Shown here piece after piece: positions 10,120-19,979 of a stretch of DNA of 64,000 nt. Under the pieces are notes generated by a model. It saw nothing but the letters and a program-made list of their open reading frames with translations, ran no database searches and had not been told where the DNA came from. How positions within the stretch are numbered: position 1 is the stretch's first letter; the number at the start of each line of letters is the position of its first letter. The stretch covers positions 682,001-746,000 of the forward strand of contig JAGYJM010000002.1 of the NCBI GenBank assembly GCA_018402085.1, given 5' to 3'. A program made the position numbers and the translations under genes. This stretch comes from Flavobacteriales bacterium (lineage in GTDB: Bacteria; Bacteroidota; Bacteroidia; Flavobacteriales_D; Sanyastnellaceae).

Positions 10120-11457
10120 TCACGTTAACGTCAGTCCACCGCCCCAATTACCTGAACTCATCAGTAACAAGGCGCTATTCTCGCGCGACAGGTTGTCGAT
10201 AAATTCTTGCACGGCTTCTCTTCGTGTACACACGATTAAATCTTCGCGCTGAAAAGCGCGGATGATATGTTCTTTCGTGACTTCGGGCAGTTTTTTTCGC
10301 CGAACGACTTCAGGGTCAAAATACACCAGGGCCTGATCTGCGTCGTCTATGGTGTGGGCATAATGCGGAAGAAACGCATGATTGAGACTGCTGAAAGTGT
10401 GCAATTCGATGCAGGCGATCAGTTGGCGCTGAGGGTAGCGCTCTCTGACTGCTGCAGTGGTAGCTCTCAGTTTACTGGGTGCATGAGCGAAATCCCGGAA
10501 TACCGTGAAAGAACCTTCGTCATGTATGTTCTCAAGCCGCCTCGAGGCGCCGCTGAAACTCTCCATCGTATGATAAAAATCTGCAGCAGAAATACCCAGG
10601 GCTTCACATACAGTGCGGGCGCCCTCCATATTCTGCAGGTTATGCCGTCCGAATACCTGCATCTTATATGTACCAAAGGCAGTATCTACGTAGACGCCAC
10701 CCTCTTGAATGCGGTAATCCGGAGCCTGGTATGGCAGAAGATCCAGGCAATCAGGGGCGTTTTTGACGAGCCTTGATACTTCCGGGTCTTCGCGGTTGTA
10801 TACAAGTTTACCGCCTCGCTCCATGCTGCTCATGAAGCCGCTGAATTGTGCGAGATAGTTCTCGTAAGTAGGAAACACGTTCATGTGATCCCAGGCGATG
10901 CCGCTGATCAAACCGATATGAGCATGATACAAATGAAACTTTGGTCGGCGGTCGATAGGAGAGGCCAGGTATTCGTCTCCTTCGAGTATGGCAAGGGTGG
11001 TTTCTTTTTCGAGATTGACACTTCGCTCAAATCCTTCAAGTAGAGCACCTACCAGGTAGTCGCAAGGCTTGTTGAGGCGTTCAAGCGCGTGAAGAATCAT
11101 GGATGTGATGGTTGTTTTGCCGTGGCTACCACCGATCACTACCCGAAGCTTTTCACGGGTTTGCTCGTACACGAATTCAGGGTAGGAATATACCGGTACT
11201 TCGAGTTGCCGGGCCCGCTCAAGCTCGGGGTTGTCTTCACGGGCGTGCATGCCGACAATCACCGCGTCAAGGTCTGATGAAATGCGATCAGGGTGCCAGC
11301 CGTCTTTTCTTGGCAATAACCCGGCATCCAGGAGCCGGCTTCGCGAGGGTTCAAAGATTTCGTCATCAGAGCCCGTAACGGCAATGCCTTTATGTTGAAG
11401 CGCGAGCGCCAGGTTATGCATGGCACTCCCGCCGATGGCGATGAAGTGTACTTTCAT
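10120..11457 (-). CDS. mpl: UDP-N-acetylmuramate:L-alanyl-gamma-D-glutamyl-meso-diaminopimelate ligase
   Basis: MKVHFIAIGGSAMHNLALALQHKGIAVTGSDDEIFEPS; VVIGGSHGKTTITSMILHAL ATP-binding site; RDFAHAPSKLRAT. Confidence 0.92.
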   Translation of the reverse strand: MKVHFIAIGGSAMHNLALALQHKGIAVTGSDDEIFEPSRSRLLDAGLLPRKDGWHPDRISSDLDAVIVGMHAREDNPELERARQLEVPVYSYPEFVYEQTREKLRVVIGGSHGKTTITSMILHALERLNKPCDYLVGALLEGFERSVNLEKETTLAILEGDEYLASPIDRRPKFHLYHAHIGLISGIAWDHMNVFPTYENYLAQFSGFMSSMERGGKLVYNREDPEVSRLVKNAPDCLDLLPYQAPDYRIQEGGVYVDTAFGTYKMQVFGRHNLQNMEGARTVCEALGISAADFYHTMESFSGASRRLENIHDEGSFTVFRDFAHAPSKLRATTAAVRERYPQRQLIACIELHTFSSLNHAFLPHYAHTIDDADQALVYFDPEVVRRKKLPEVTKEHIIRAFQREDLIVCTRREAVQEFIDNLSRENSALLLMSSGNWGGGLTLT

Positions 11458-11585
11458 GAACGGAAGTACGTAAATCTTCACGTTACCTTCACCACCGATG
11501 CCTTCGAAGAATGAACACGTCTACGTCAATTTACCGTTTGTCCATTTACTGAAACGTCAGTGCACAACCGTCGTATCTTTGTACA

Positions 11586-11963
11586 GTGAGTTCCACAAGT
11601 AAAATTCTGATCGGTCTGGCCACTCTGCTGCCCGTGGTATTGTTGGTGTTGTATGCGCTGTCACTAATACCCGGAGGTCTTACGGTCATTGCTTCTTCAG
11701 AAGGTGCCGGTCGCGCAATGCCGATTGGTGTGATGTCGCTTGGTGTGAGTATGATGTTGATCCTCGCTTTCGTGGTTTCATCTATTGCCTTATTGGTGTA
11801 TTACTTCGTTCATGTGTTGAACAACAAGCGCCTTGAGAGTTCTACGCGGTTGATGTGGGCATTGGTCATTCTTTTTTTCTCCAATCTGGGTTTTATCGTC
11901 TATTGGTACTTTCAAATCTGGCGTGAAGATGATGACCGTATTTCGCATAACTGTCATAATTGA
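11586..11963 (+). CDS. Small integral membrane protein, unknown function
   Basis: 125 aa, about three TM helices, GTG start. Confidence 0.55.
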   Translation: MSSTSKILIGLATLLPVVLLVLYALSLIPGGLTVIASSEGAGRAMPIGVMSLGVSMMLILAFVVSSIALLVYYFVHVLNNKRLESSTRLMWALVILFFSNLGFIVYWYFQIWREDDDRISHNCHN

Positions 11964-12099
11964 CCGTTCATCCTGATATCTGTGAGCTGGTCACAGAAGC
12001 GCTTCGCCGTGAACTTTTCTTTTTGCACCTTTACTCTACCACGATATGCGGTGTGAAAACTGACGCATCCTGCCTTTTCAGGCAGTAAAAAAAGAAACG

Positions 12100-12957
12100 A
12101 TGACTGCTTTCTGGAAAGACGTTCAACTGGGCATTCGAACCTATTTTAAAAGCTGGGGCTTTATCGTGCGCAATGGCATGATGCACTACTATCTCTACCC
12201 GCTGATTTTCATCATTCTGTTCAGCGTATTTGCCACCTTCGGAATTGGTATGCTTGATGAAATGATTACGCCCCTTGTTCAAGACTGGCTTGGCGTAAAA
12301 GAGCTTCCGGGCGATTCGTGGTGGGATAAAACCCTGGCATTCTTCAGTAAGATAAGCACATACCTTGTGAGCTTTGTGATCTGGGTTTCATTGTTATACG
12401 TGTATTTCAAGATCAATAAGTATGTGATATTGATCGTGATGTCGCCCATCATGGCCTTAATTGCAGAGAAGACAGATGAGAAACTCACCGGCCAGGTGTT
12501 TCCGTTTTCGATGACCCAGCTGGTACGCGATGTCTGGCGAGGCATTCTGATAGCGATCAGAAACCTATTTCTAGAGATCCTTCTGACGATTTTAATTCTT
12601 GTAGTGAATACAGTCATCACGGTACTGCTGCCTCCGATCACGGTGATTACCACACCTCTCGTGACGGTAGCTTTATTTCTGATCGGAGCTTACTTCTATG
12701 GTTTTTCAACCATGGATTATACCAATGAGCGCTACCGATTGAATGTGGGTGAAAGTGTGCAGGTGATTCGAAAGAATAAAGGTTTGGCTGTTGCGAACGG
12801 AGCGATTTTTTCCATTTGGCTACTCATACCTTTTATTGGTACCTATTTAGGAGCCATATTCGCACCAGTGACCTGCACAGTGGGCGCAACACTTGCGCTG
12901 CTGGAGAAGAAAGAAAAAGGAGAAATTCAGCGTTATCAGCCGGTACGGAGCACTTAA
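12100..12957 (+). CDS. EI24 domain-containing (CysZ-like) membrane protein
   Basis: FWKDVQLGIRTYFKSWGFIV..., GFSTMDYTNERYRL, TCTVGATLALLE. Confidence 0.82.
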   Translation: MTAFWKDVQLGIRTYFKSWGFIVRNGMMHYYLYPLIFIILFSVFATFGIGMLDEMITPLVQDWLGVKELPGDSWWDKTLAFFSKISTYLVSFVIWVSLLYVYFKINKYVILIVMSPIMALIAEKTDEKLTGQVFPFSMTQLVRDVWRGILIAIRNLFLEILLTILILVVNTVITVLLPPITVITTPLVTVALFLIGAYFYGFSTMDYTNERYRLNVGESVQVIRKNKGLAVANGAIFSIWLLIPFIGTYLGAIFAPVTCTVGATLALLEKKEKGEIQRYQPVRST

Positions 12958-14516
12958 CGCCAGACGAGTAGTTTACGCTGCACCGTGCGCGTTTCCAAAC
13001 CAATTTGCACGATGTAATATCCGGTGTTAAGGTCGCTGACCATCACCGATTGCCCTGTGTAAGGTAAGTCGCGCACCTGGCGACCACTTTGATCATATAT
13101 CCGAATAGATAGCAGCGCTTCGTCACTGTCATTCACAAAGTTGACAAAGCTTGAGGCAGGGTTCGGGAACATGGCTACTGCAGACTGAAATGCATCTTCA
13201 TCAACTTCTCCAAAACGGAGGTAAGTGCCGTCGAGAAACAACAAGTCCTGGTTAAAAGGGTTGAGGTGTTTTCTGAAATCTTCCCAGGCCACAGACATCT
13301 TCGAAAAGTAGTCAGCACCATTTTCATTGCAGCGATCGGTACCTCCCTGAAACACACCGGAGACACGTCCGTGCTCATCAATCAGGGGAGCACCTGAGCT
13401 TCCACGTTCTGTGGTGCCTTGATTCCATTGAGGCACAGAGAAGGTCGCTCGCCCCTGCCAGAGGGTATGACCAGGTGCCTGTTCAGTCATGGCATACTGC
13501 TGACGCATACCAAAGGGGTGACTGATGGTACTCACATGTTGGGGTGTCACACCCGAACGATCCCATCCGGCGTAGTAAACGCCCCATCCGGGTTGGGGGC
13601 GACTGCTCAATTCGAGCAATACCATGCTGGCGTCTGCGTTCACTTCGAGGATTTCTGCGCCAGCAATGGAGCGAAACTTTCCATTCGGATTGAATTCATT
13701 GCATTCTTCGTTCAGGAACCTGAACGAAAAAAGCCACGTCTCCGGATGCCCCCAAAGGTTGGCTGCGTTGGTGAGCAGCAGCGGACGTCCGTCATAATTT
13801 GCATTATTCAGCAGCACACCTGTGGCATAGCGGGTGCCGTCATCTACTGTGATGAGCGTAATGGCAGATGAGATATCGCCTGAATTGGATTCGTCGAGGC
13901 AGGCCATATCAACAAAACAGCTCGCCTCTTCGAGGTTTACGCCGTGGTTGATCGGGCGGTAAGAATGCGCGATGGTGCGCACTGAGAGGCGCCCCTGATC
14001 GCGCACCGCAAAAGGCTCATAATACTCGATGATGAGATTGTCACCACTGATTCTCGAAGTGGTTAAAATGCCCGTATTTTTATTATTGGTGTGGGTCAAT
14101 GCGCCTATGACCTCAAGTCCGTTCGGATCGTAGAGGTGTACCGTCGCGCCTTTCGGGATATCAAATTCATCGAAGGTGACGCCCAATGCCAGCGCTTCAG
14201 GTGAATACACCCCAAGCATCCAGATGCGGTCACCATTTGGAAGGTTCGTCCACCGGCCCGAAGTGCTCAGATTGAAATTCACGTTGCGCTTCACGGCGAA
14301 GCGCAACGGGGCGGATTTTACATCTTGCGATAAGACATCCTCGGCAAACAGTACTTCGGTGTTCACATCATCAAGCGCATTAAAATTCAGCGACTCAATC
14401 AGGTTGTCGCCTATGCGTGTGGCCACAGGCTGTGTACCCAGCGTCACCTGAGATAAGAGCGGTAAGCTCATCAGCGCGAACGCAATAGACACTATGTGAA
14501 CGATCCTGATATGCAT
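12954..14516 (-). CDS. Trypsin-like (lysyl endopeptidase-related) serine protease homolog with T9SS C-terminal sorting domain; catalytic His apparently lost
   Basis: GSSGAPLIDEHGRVSGVFQGG; VYYAGWDRSG; C-terminal FPNPASSFVNF...SIRIYDQSGRQV...GYYIVQI...RKLLVWR; likely start MHIRIVHIVSIAFALMSLPLLSQ. Confidence 0.85.
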   Translation of the reverse strand: MHIRIVHIVSIAFALMSLPLLSQVTLGTQPVATRIGDNLIESLNFNALDDVNTEVLFAEDVLSQDVKSAPLRFAVKRNVNFNLSTSGRWTNLPNGDRIWMLGVYSPEALALGVTFDEFDIPKGATVHLYDPNGLEVIGALTHTNNKNTGILTTSRISGDNLIIEYYEPFAVRDQGRLSVRTIAHSYRPINHGVNLEEASCFVDMACLDESNSGDISSAITLITVDDGTRYATGVLLNNANYDGRPLLLTNAANLWGHPETWLFSFRFLNEECNEFNPNGKFRSIAGAEILEVNADASMVLLELSSRPQPGWGVYYAGWDRSGVTPQHVSTISHPFGMRQQYAMTEQAPGHTLWQGRATFSVPQWNQGTTERGSSGAPLIDEHGRVSGVFQGGTDRCNENGADYFSKMSVAWEDFRKHLNPFNQDLLFLDGTYLRFGEVDEDAFQSAVAMFPNPASSFVNFVNDSDEALLSIRIYDQSGRQVRDLPYTGQSVMVSDLNTGYYIVQIGLETRTVQRKLLVWR

Positions 14517-14720
14517 AGGTACAATCTTATAAAGGTAGATGATTTTTTTCGTTCCGCCAACAAAGGCTTGGATTCCCACAGACATGTTGACGGTGCACGC
14601 CGACTTATTTCCGCTTATCCTTTTCCCTTTGCCGATGATCCTAAATGCACATTGATTGGCCTGAAAAACAGAGAAATTCGAAAATGTGCGTAACATTCTT
14701 ATAAGTGAATCGTCTTATTT

Positions 14721-15245
14721 ATGCCGATGACTGCTGACCAATTTCAACGTGATATCCTGCCGCTCAAAGACAAACTGTTTGCGGTGGCCTTGCGCTACTT
14801 GCGTAACCGCGAAGAATCGCGGGATGCAGTGCAGGACGTTTTCGTTCGGTTTTGGGAGTATCGCAGCGAATGGTCGCGCCTACGTAACGTAGAAGCCATG
14901 CTGGTGACGATGACGCGTAACCGGTGTCTTGATCTGTTGAAGAAGTCAGGAGGCAACGCGCATTCTATTGACGCAGTATTCGACCTTTCAGATGGTCAGT
15001 CGCCCCCTGATACACAGGCAGAGCACCTGGAGTTGAAAGCGCAATGGCATGCATTCGTTGCTACATTGCCTTCAGATCAGCGCAAGATGCTTGAGCTACG
15101 CGACGGGAAGCAATACACCTACGAAGAAATCGCAGCAGAAACCGGCAAGACCATGAGCAGCGTTAAAGTTACCTTGCACCGCGCAAGAATGGCTTTGCGC
15201 AAGCACTTTGAAGCAATGTACGCCTATGACACCACAAGAAAGTGA
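14721..15245 (+). CDS. ECF RNA polymerase sigma factor
   Basis: FAVALRYLRNREESRDAVQDVFVRFWEYRSEW; region 4 LELRDGKQYTYEEIAAETGKTMSSVKVTLHRARMALRKH. Confidence 0.95.
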   Translation: MPMTADQFQRDILPLKDKLFAVALRYLRNREESRDAVQDVFVRFWEYRSEWSRLRNVEAMLVTMTRNRCLDLLKKSGGNAHSIDAVFDLSDGQSPPDTQAEHLELKAQWHAFVATLPSDQRKMLELRDGKQYTYEEIAAETGKTMSSVKVTLHRARMALRKHFEAMYAYDTTRK

Positions 15246-15714
15246 ACAACTTGATGACATCCTGAGTCGCTTCTGGAAGGGCGAGAGCTCGCTCGAAGAG
15301 GAGGCTTGGCTCAGGTTGAAATCCATAAATGAAGAATTGCCCGATCACCTTGCTGAACTAGGAGCCTACTTCGAAGCGGTGGTGCCTGACGAGGGGCTCG
15401 ACGATTGTTTTGACGATGAGGTGCTCGAAGCTATTGGGCAGCGCAACGTGCGCAGGCTTGGTTTTAGCCGCAAGACGATACTCTATGCCGCGGCTATTGC
15501 ATTGTTCGCCATTGGTGCGTGGTTCTTTGCGCGTGAATCATCTCCGCAAAACAACCAGACCGCACAGCAGGAAGAAGTCATGGAAGCCTGGGAGCAAACC
15601 CGCGCAGCACTGAAGCAAGTCGGTGGTAAACTCCATCAGGCAAAGGGGCACGCTGCTTTCATGAATCGGTTTGAGCCGGTTGGCATCACCTTACAAAAGA
15701 ACCCTACGAAATGA
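15226..15714 (+). CDS. Putative anti-sigma factor-like membrane protein
   Basis: Overlaps the sigma gene; N-terminal cytosolic region plus single TM (TILYAAAIALFAIGAWFFA). Confidence 0.6.
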   Translation: MTPQESEQLDDILSRFWKGESSLEEEAWLRLKSINEELPDHLAELGAYFEAVVPDEGLDDCFDDEVLEAIGQRNVRRLGFSRKTILYAAAIALFAIGAWFFARESSPQNNQTAQQEEVMEAWEQTRAALKQVGGKLHQAKGHAAFMNRFEPVGITLQKNPTK

Positions 15715-16259
15715 ATACGAAGAAATTGATCATCCGATGCTTTTGCATCGCCGCCATCCAAATGAGCATGGCTGCACCGGCGTTCGCACAGGAGAATGCT
15801 ATCGATCTGATACTTCAGGAATTGACCGTGGATGAACGCTTTACACAGGTCACCATTTCAGGGAAGATGTTCGAACTCATGACCTCCATTGACCCTGAAA
15901 CACCGGAAGAGCGCGCTATGCTCGATGCCGTGAGCAACCTCGACGGATTAAAAATCCTTGCCTGCAGTTCTTGTAAAGATGAAGAGGACCTGTTCGATGA
16001 GGTTTATTATGCGGTGAGAAGGTCAGATAAGCGCAAGTATGAAGTGCTGCTCGAGGTCAGAAACGAGAAAGAGAAGGAGACCTTTTTTGTTTACGATGAA
16101 GGTGGCGAAGTCAGAGAACTCCTCCTCATTGGATATGCACGTAAAGAGTTTTTTCTCATTTCGCTCACGGGAGTCATCGACCTCGCGCAGATTGCCAATA
16201 TTGGACGTGCCCTTGAAGTTGAAGGTTTAAACCGACTCGAATCACTTGACAAACAATGA
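15711..16259 (+). CDS. DUF4252 domain-containing protein
   Basis: Signal peptide; TQVTISGKMFELM...LDGLKILACSS...EVRELLLIGYARKEFFLISLTGVIDLAQIANI. Confidence 0.8.
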   Translation: MNTKKLIIRCFCIAAIQMSMAAPAFAQENAIDLILQELTVDERFTQVTISGKMFELMTSIDPETPEERAMLDAVSNLDGLKILACSSCKDEEDLFDEVYYAVRRSDKRKYEVLLEVRNEKEKETFFVYDEGGEVRELLLIGYARKEFFLISLTGVIDLAQIANIGRALEVEGLNRLESLDKQ

Positions 16260-16843
16260 AGTTCCGGATCACAATTCTCGCGCTGCTTGCCGCCGTTTCA
16301 GTTGCCGGACAATCTTCACCGGTCAGCGAGCTGATGGAGCGCACCATGAAAGAATACGAAGCGTATCGCCAGGCAGCAAAGGAAGCGGCACGCGACACCA
16401 CAAAGCAAGCCGTCAACACCAATGATCGTCCGCTCGTTTTCGATGACAACTACCTGTACCCCTCGATTGTGCGGGCGATGAATTTTCAGGGCGACACCCT
16501 GCTCAACGAACTGTCTATTCAAATGACGGAGCTGACCTACCTGACTTCGGCAGGAGGCACTAAAAAAGATGCCCTTGAAGCCTTAAATGCTCTTCGGCCT
16601 GAGCTGGAGGAAGCAGGCTTCGAAGTGTGGATCGAATATTCAGGCGATCCTTCCGGATGGCTTGTAGTAAAGTCACACGATGAGCTGATCACGCATCTTG
16701 TTGGAGCCATGCTGCAGCAAGAAAAGCTGCTCATTGTCGATTACAAAGGAAAACTTACTCCCCAGCAACTAGTAGAGCTGCGCAACCTCGACATGCAGAA
16801 GCTCACCGGCACGCTGAACCTTCAAACGCTTTTCGGACCATGA
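16256..16843 (+). CDS. Secreted protein with DUF4252-like C-terminus
   Basis: Signal peptide; KLLIVDYKGKLTPQQLVELRNLDMQKL; overlaps neighbours by ATGA. Confidence 0.6.
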   Translation: MKFRITILALLAAVSVAGQSSPVSELMERTMKEYEAYRQAAKEAARDTTKQAVNTNDRPLVFDDNYLYPSIVRAMNFQGDTLLNELSIQMTELTYLTSAGGTKKDALEALNALRPELEEAGFEVWIEYSGDPSGWLVVKSHDELITHLVGAMLQQEKLLIVDYKGKLTPQQLVELRNLDMQKLTGTLNLQTLFGP

Positions 16844-17736
16844 TGCTTGAAACCCATAATCTCTCTAAGAACTTTGGCAGCATTCGTGCGGTGCAGCAGA
16901 TGAATCTGCAAATACCCGAGGGCAGCGTATTCGGTATTCTCGGACCCAATGGCAGCGGTAAATCCACTACGCTCGGAATGGTGCTCGGGGTGGTCACGCC
17001 AAGCGAAGGCAGCTTCAGCTGGTTCGGTAAAGGCGATGATCACCACGTCAGGCGCGAAATAGGAGCAATTCTTGAACGACCGATCTTTTACCCCGCTTTC
17101 ACGGCTGTGCAGAACCTGAAGGTCACAGCTAAGATCAAAGGGGTGGGCCAGGAGCGCATTGATGAGTGTCTTAAACTGGTTGGTCTATTTGATCGCCGTC
17201 ACTCAAAGTTCAAAACTTACTCACTCGGCATGAAGCAACGGCTCGCCATTGCTGCAGCGATGCTGCCGGATCCCAAAGTGCTGATTCTTGATGAGCCTAC
17301 GAACGGACTCGACCCCACCGGTATTGCCGAGATTCGTGAGCTCATCAAAGACATCGCCCGGGGAGGCAAGACCATTGTGCTTGCCAGTCACCTCCTCGAT
17401 GAGGTGCAAAAGGTGTGTACTGAATTTTGCGTCTTACGATCCGGGAAGTTGATTTACCAGGGGCCCGTGAGTGAAACCGGCGAAAGCCTGCAACGAACCA
17501 CCGTAGATCTCGCGGCCGGTGATCAAGCCCTCGATGAGGTGCTCAAACGCATCGATTTAGTAGAGTCGTTTACAAAAATGCCTGACGGACACTACCGCGC
17601 AGAGGTAGCAGGAGAGTGCACCGCTGCCGATCTGAATAAAGTGCTCTTTGATCAAGGCATTGTCTTGTCGTACCTGCACACTCATAGACAAAGCCTTGAA
17701 GAGAAGTTTCTCGAAATCCTCAAAAACCAAGCCTGA
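16840..17736 (+). CDS. ABC transporter ATP-binding protein
   Basis: GPNGSGKST Walker A, YSLGMKQRLAIAAAML, LILDEPTNGLDP. Confidence 0.97.
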   Translation: MMLETHNLSKNFGSIRAVQQMNLQIPEGSVFGILGPNGSGKSTTLGMVLGVVTPSEGSFSWFGKGDDHHVRREIGAILERPIFYPAFTAVQNLKVTAKIKGVGQERIDECLKLVGLFDRRHSKFKTYSLGMKQRLAIAAAMLPDPKVLILDEPTNGLDPTGIAEIRELIKDIARGGKTIVLASHLLDEVQKVCTEFCVLRSGKLIYQGPVSETGESLQRTTVDLAAGDQALDEVLKRIDLVESFTKMPDGHYRAEVAGECTAADLNKVLFDQGIVLSYLHTHRQSLEEKFLEILKNQA

Positions 17737-18539
17737 TGCGCCTGCTGCAGATTGAACTCCTGAAACTTCGTCCCGCCCGCTATTTCTGGGTGCTCGGTGG
17801 TCTTTTCATTGCCATCCTCATCGGTATCCCGATAGGTACCTACGCACTAGGTAACTGGCTGATTGAGAACTTGTTCCCAAAGAATGGGGTTTTTCAGAAT
17901 ATTCTGCCTTTTTACGATTTTGCAGATATCTGGCAGAATTTCACCTTCCTGTTTCAATATGCCACCATTTTGCTTTCGAGCCTTGTGGTGATCAATGTAG
18001 CGCAAGAGTTCAGCTTGAGTACGGCGCGGCAGCAAGTGATTGACGGGCTCAGCCGCCGTGAATTTTTTCGCGGCAAAATATACCTGATGCTCGCCATCTC
18101 AGGGGTGATCACCTCGCTCGTTTTTCTGATTGGCCTGGTTTTCGGCCTCATGTATTCGCCGGTGACTTCGCCTGCTGTAATGTTCGCTAACGTCGAGTTC
18201 ATTGGGGCCTACTTTTTGCACCTGCTGCATGATTTTCTGCTCGCAATGTTTGTAGCGCAACTGGTACGCCGCACAGGCATCGCGGTGGTGATTTTCATCT
18301 TCTACGGCTGGATCGAATCGTTTATTGGTGCGTTGGTGCGCTTTGCCTGGCAAAAACCACTGCTGGCAGACCTGTTGCCCAATGCAGCTACGAAGGTGCT
18401 GATTCACAATCCGTTTCCGAAGTATGCGCTCGAAAAGACAGTCACTACGCTTCAATGGGGCGATCTCGCGATTTCTTTTGGATATATCATTTTCTGGCTG
18501 CTGATCAATCGTTGGCTTCTGCTGCGGCGCGATCTCTGA
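17736..18539 (+). CDS. ABC transporter permease (ABC-2 type)
   Basis: Multi-TM; follows the ATPase gene directly. Confidence 0.85.
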   Translation: MRLLQIELLKLRPARYFWVLGGLFIAILIGIPIGTYALGNWLIENLFPKNGVFQNILPFYDFADIWQNFTFLFQYATILLSSLVVINVAQEFSLSTARQQVIDGLSRREFFRGKIYLMLAISGVITSLVFLIGLVFGLMYSPVTSPAVMFANVEFIGAYFLHLLHDFLLAMFVAQLVRRTGIAVVIFIFYGWIESFIGALVRFAWQKPLLADLLPNAATKVLIHNPFPKYALEKTVTTLQWGDLAISFGYIIFWLLINRWLLLRRDL

Positions 18540-18608
18540 TTTTGGTCATAAAAGCAACTTTTATCGTCGTATTTTCATCCTGTAAGTAGTTTCACTTACA
18601 CGATCACT

Positions 18609-19931
18609 ATGCGAATAAATCAGGCTTTTTTGTCGCTTCTTGCGGCGTTTACCCTCCTTTCTTTCTGCGCAAAAGCGCAGGATTGTTACAATCTCGGATC
18701 CATAGATTTCGGTGATTGTGAAATGGCCATGGGCATCGGATTCATAAACAATGAGTGTGTGGCCATTTCCGGATGCGGTTGGGAAGTGGGGGGGATCGAC
18801 TACAGCGTTTTTAGCTTTGAAAGCTTTGAAGATTGCGCATCGTGTATAATTGAAAATCCCTGCATGGATCTCGGTGAGATTGATTTCGGCTTATGCGATA
18901 TGGCCATGGGTATTGCGGTTATCAACGGAGAATGCCAGGGTGTTTCAGGCTGTGGTTGGGAAGTTGGAGGCATAGATTACAGCCCCTATTTCTTTCAAAA
19001 CACTGAATCTTGCGAAGCCTGCCTGAATGGAGAAGAATGCGTTGACCTGCAAGGCATCGACTTTGGTTCTTGTGACGCTATTCTCGGGATTGGTTTGCTC
19101 GAAGGCACTTGTACCTACATCAGTGGCTGCAGTTGGGAAGCGGGCGGAGTAGATTATAGCGTCTACAGCTACGATTCGATGGCCGATTGCCAGCTGACAT
19201 GCGAAGAAGATCCGGGTTGCATTGATCTTAGCGGGCTTGATTTTGGCGATTGTGATTTATTTCTCGGTTACGCCAATGTAGATGGTTCGTGTGCGGCACT
19301 CTCAGGCTGCGGGTATAATGCCGGTGGAGTCGATTATAGTCCGTATTTTTTTGACACCGAAGACGCCTGCGAATTGATTTGCACAGGCTGTATAGACCCC
19401 TCATTGATTGGTACGCTTGATTGTGAAGACATCTATGAACCGGTTTGTGGCTGTGATGACCAGACCTATTGGAACAGTTGCTTTGCTCAGAACGACGCCG
19501 GTGTCACTGAATGGACCGACGGCCCGTGCGCATGTCCGGATTCAACTGTGGTAGACCTCGATATGGCCTGCTTTACAGTCATTGACCCGGTATGTGGTTG
19601 CGACGGAGAGACCTACAATAATTCATGTGAAGCCTATTTCTGGAACGGCATTACACAGTGGACAGACGGGCCGTGTGATACCGGGGTAGAGGATGCTTCC
19701 GGATCGAAAATTGAACTGTGGTACCTGCGATCCGGCATGCTTCATATCGAAGGAGTTCGCCATCCGGCGCTTCTGCGCCTGTATGCGCTCAACGGACAGC
19801 TCATCTTTGAAGGCAATCTTGCGGCGAATCAGCGCAGCTTGCAGCTTCCCGCGCTTTTGCGCGGTATTTACATCGCAGAAGCGATGGAAGAGGGAAGTCG
19901 CCCGGTAAGGAAGCGCATAGTGATTTATTGA
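18609..19931 (+). CDS. Secreted Cys-rich protein: four ~55-aa IDFGxC...GIDYS modules, two Kazal-like modules, T9SS-type C-terminus
   Basis: Repeats with SGCGWEVGGIDYS; PVCGCDDQTYWNSC and PVCGCDGETYNNSC; C-terminal LYALNGQLIFEGNLAANQRSLQLPALLRGIYIAE. Confidence 0.8.
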   Translation: MRINQAFLSLLAAFTLLSFCAKAQDCYNLGSIDFGDCEMAMGIGFINNECVAISGCGWEVGGIDYSVFSFESFEDCASCIIENPCMDLGEIDFGLCDMAMGIAVINGECQGVSGCGWEVGGIDYSPYFFQNTESCEACLNGEECVDLQGIDFGSCDAILGIGLLEGTCTYISGCSWEAGGVDYSVYSYDSMADCQLTCEEDPGCIDLSGLDFGDCDLFLGYANVDGSCAALSGCGYNAGGVDYSPYFFDTEDACELICTGCIDPSLIGTLDCEDIYEPVCGCDDQTYWNSCFAQNDAGVTEWTDGPCACPDSTVVDLDMACFTVIDPVCGCDGETYNNSCEAYFWNGITQWTDGPCDTGVEDASGSKIELWYLRSGMLHIEGVRHPALLRLYALNGQLIFEGNLAANQRSLQLPALLRGIYIAEAMEEGSRPVRKRIVIY

Positions 19932-19979
19932 GAAAGGCAAAATGGTCTTTCAGGTGAATTACGGGCGCATTCGAGGGCA

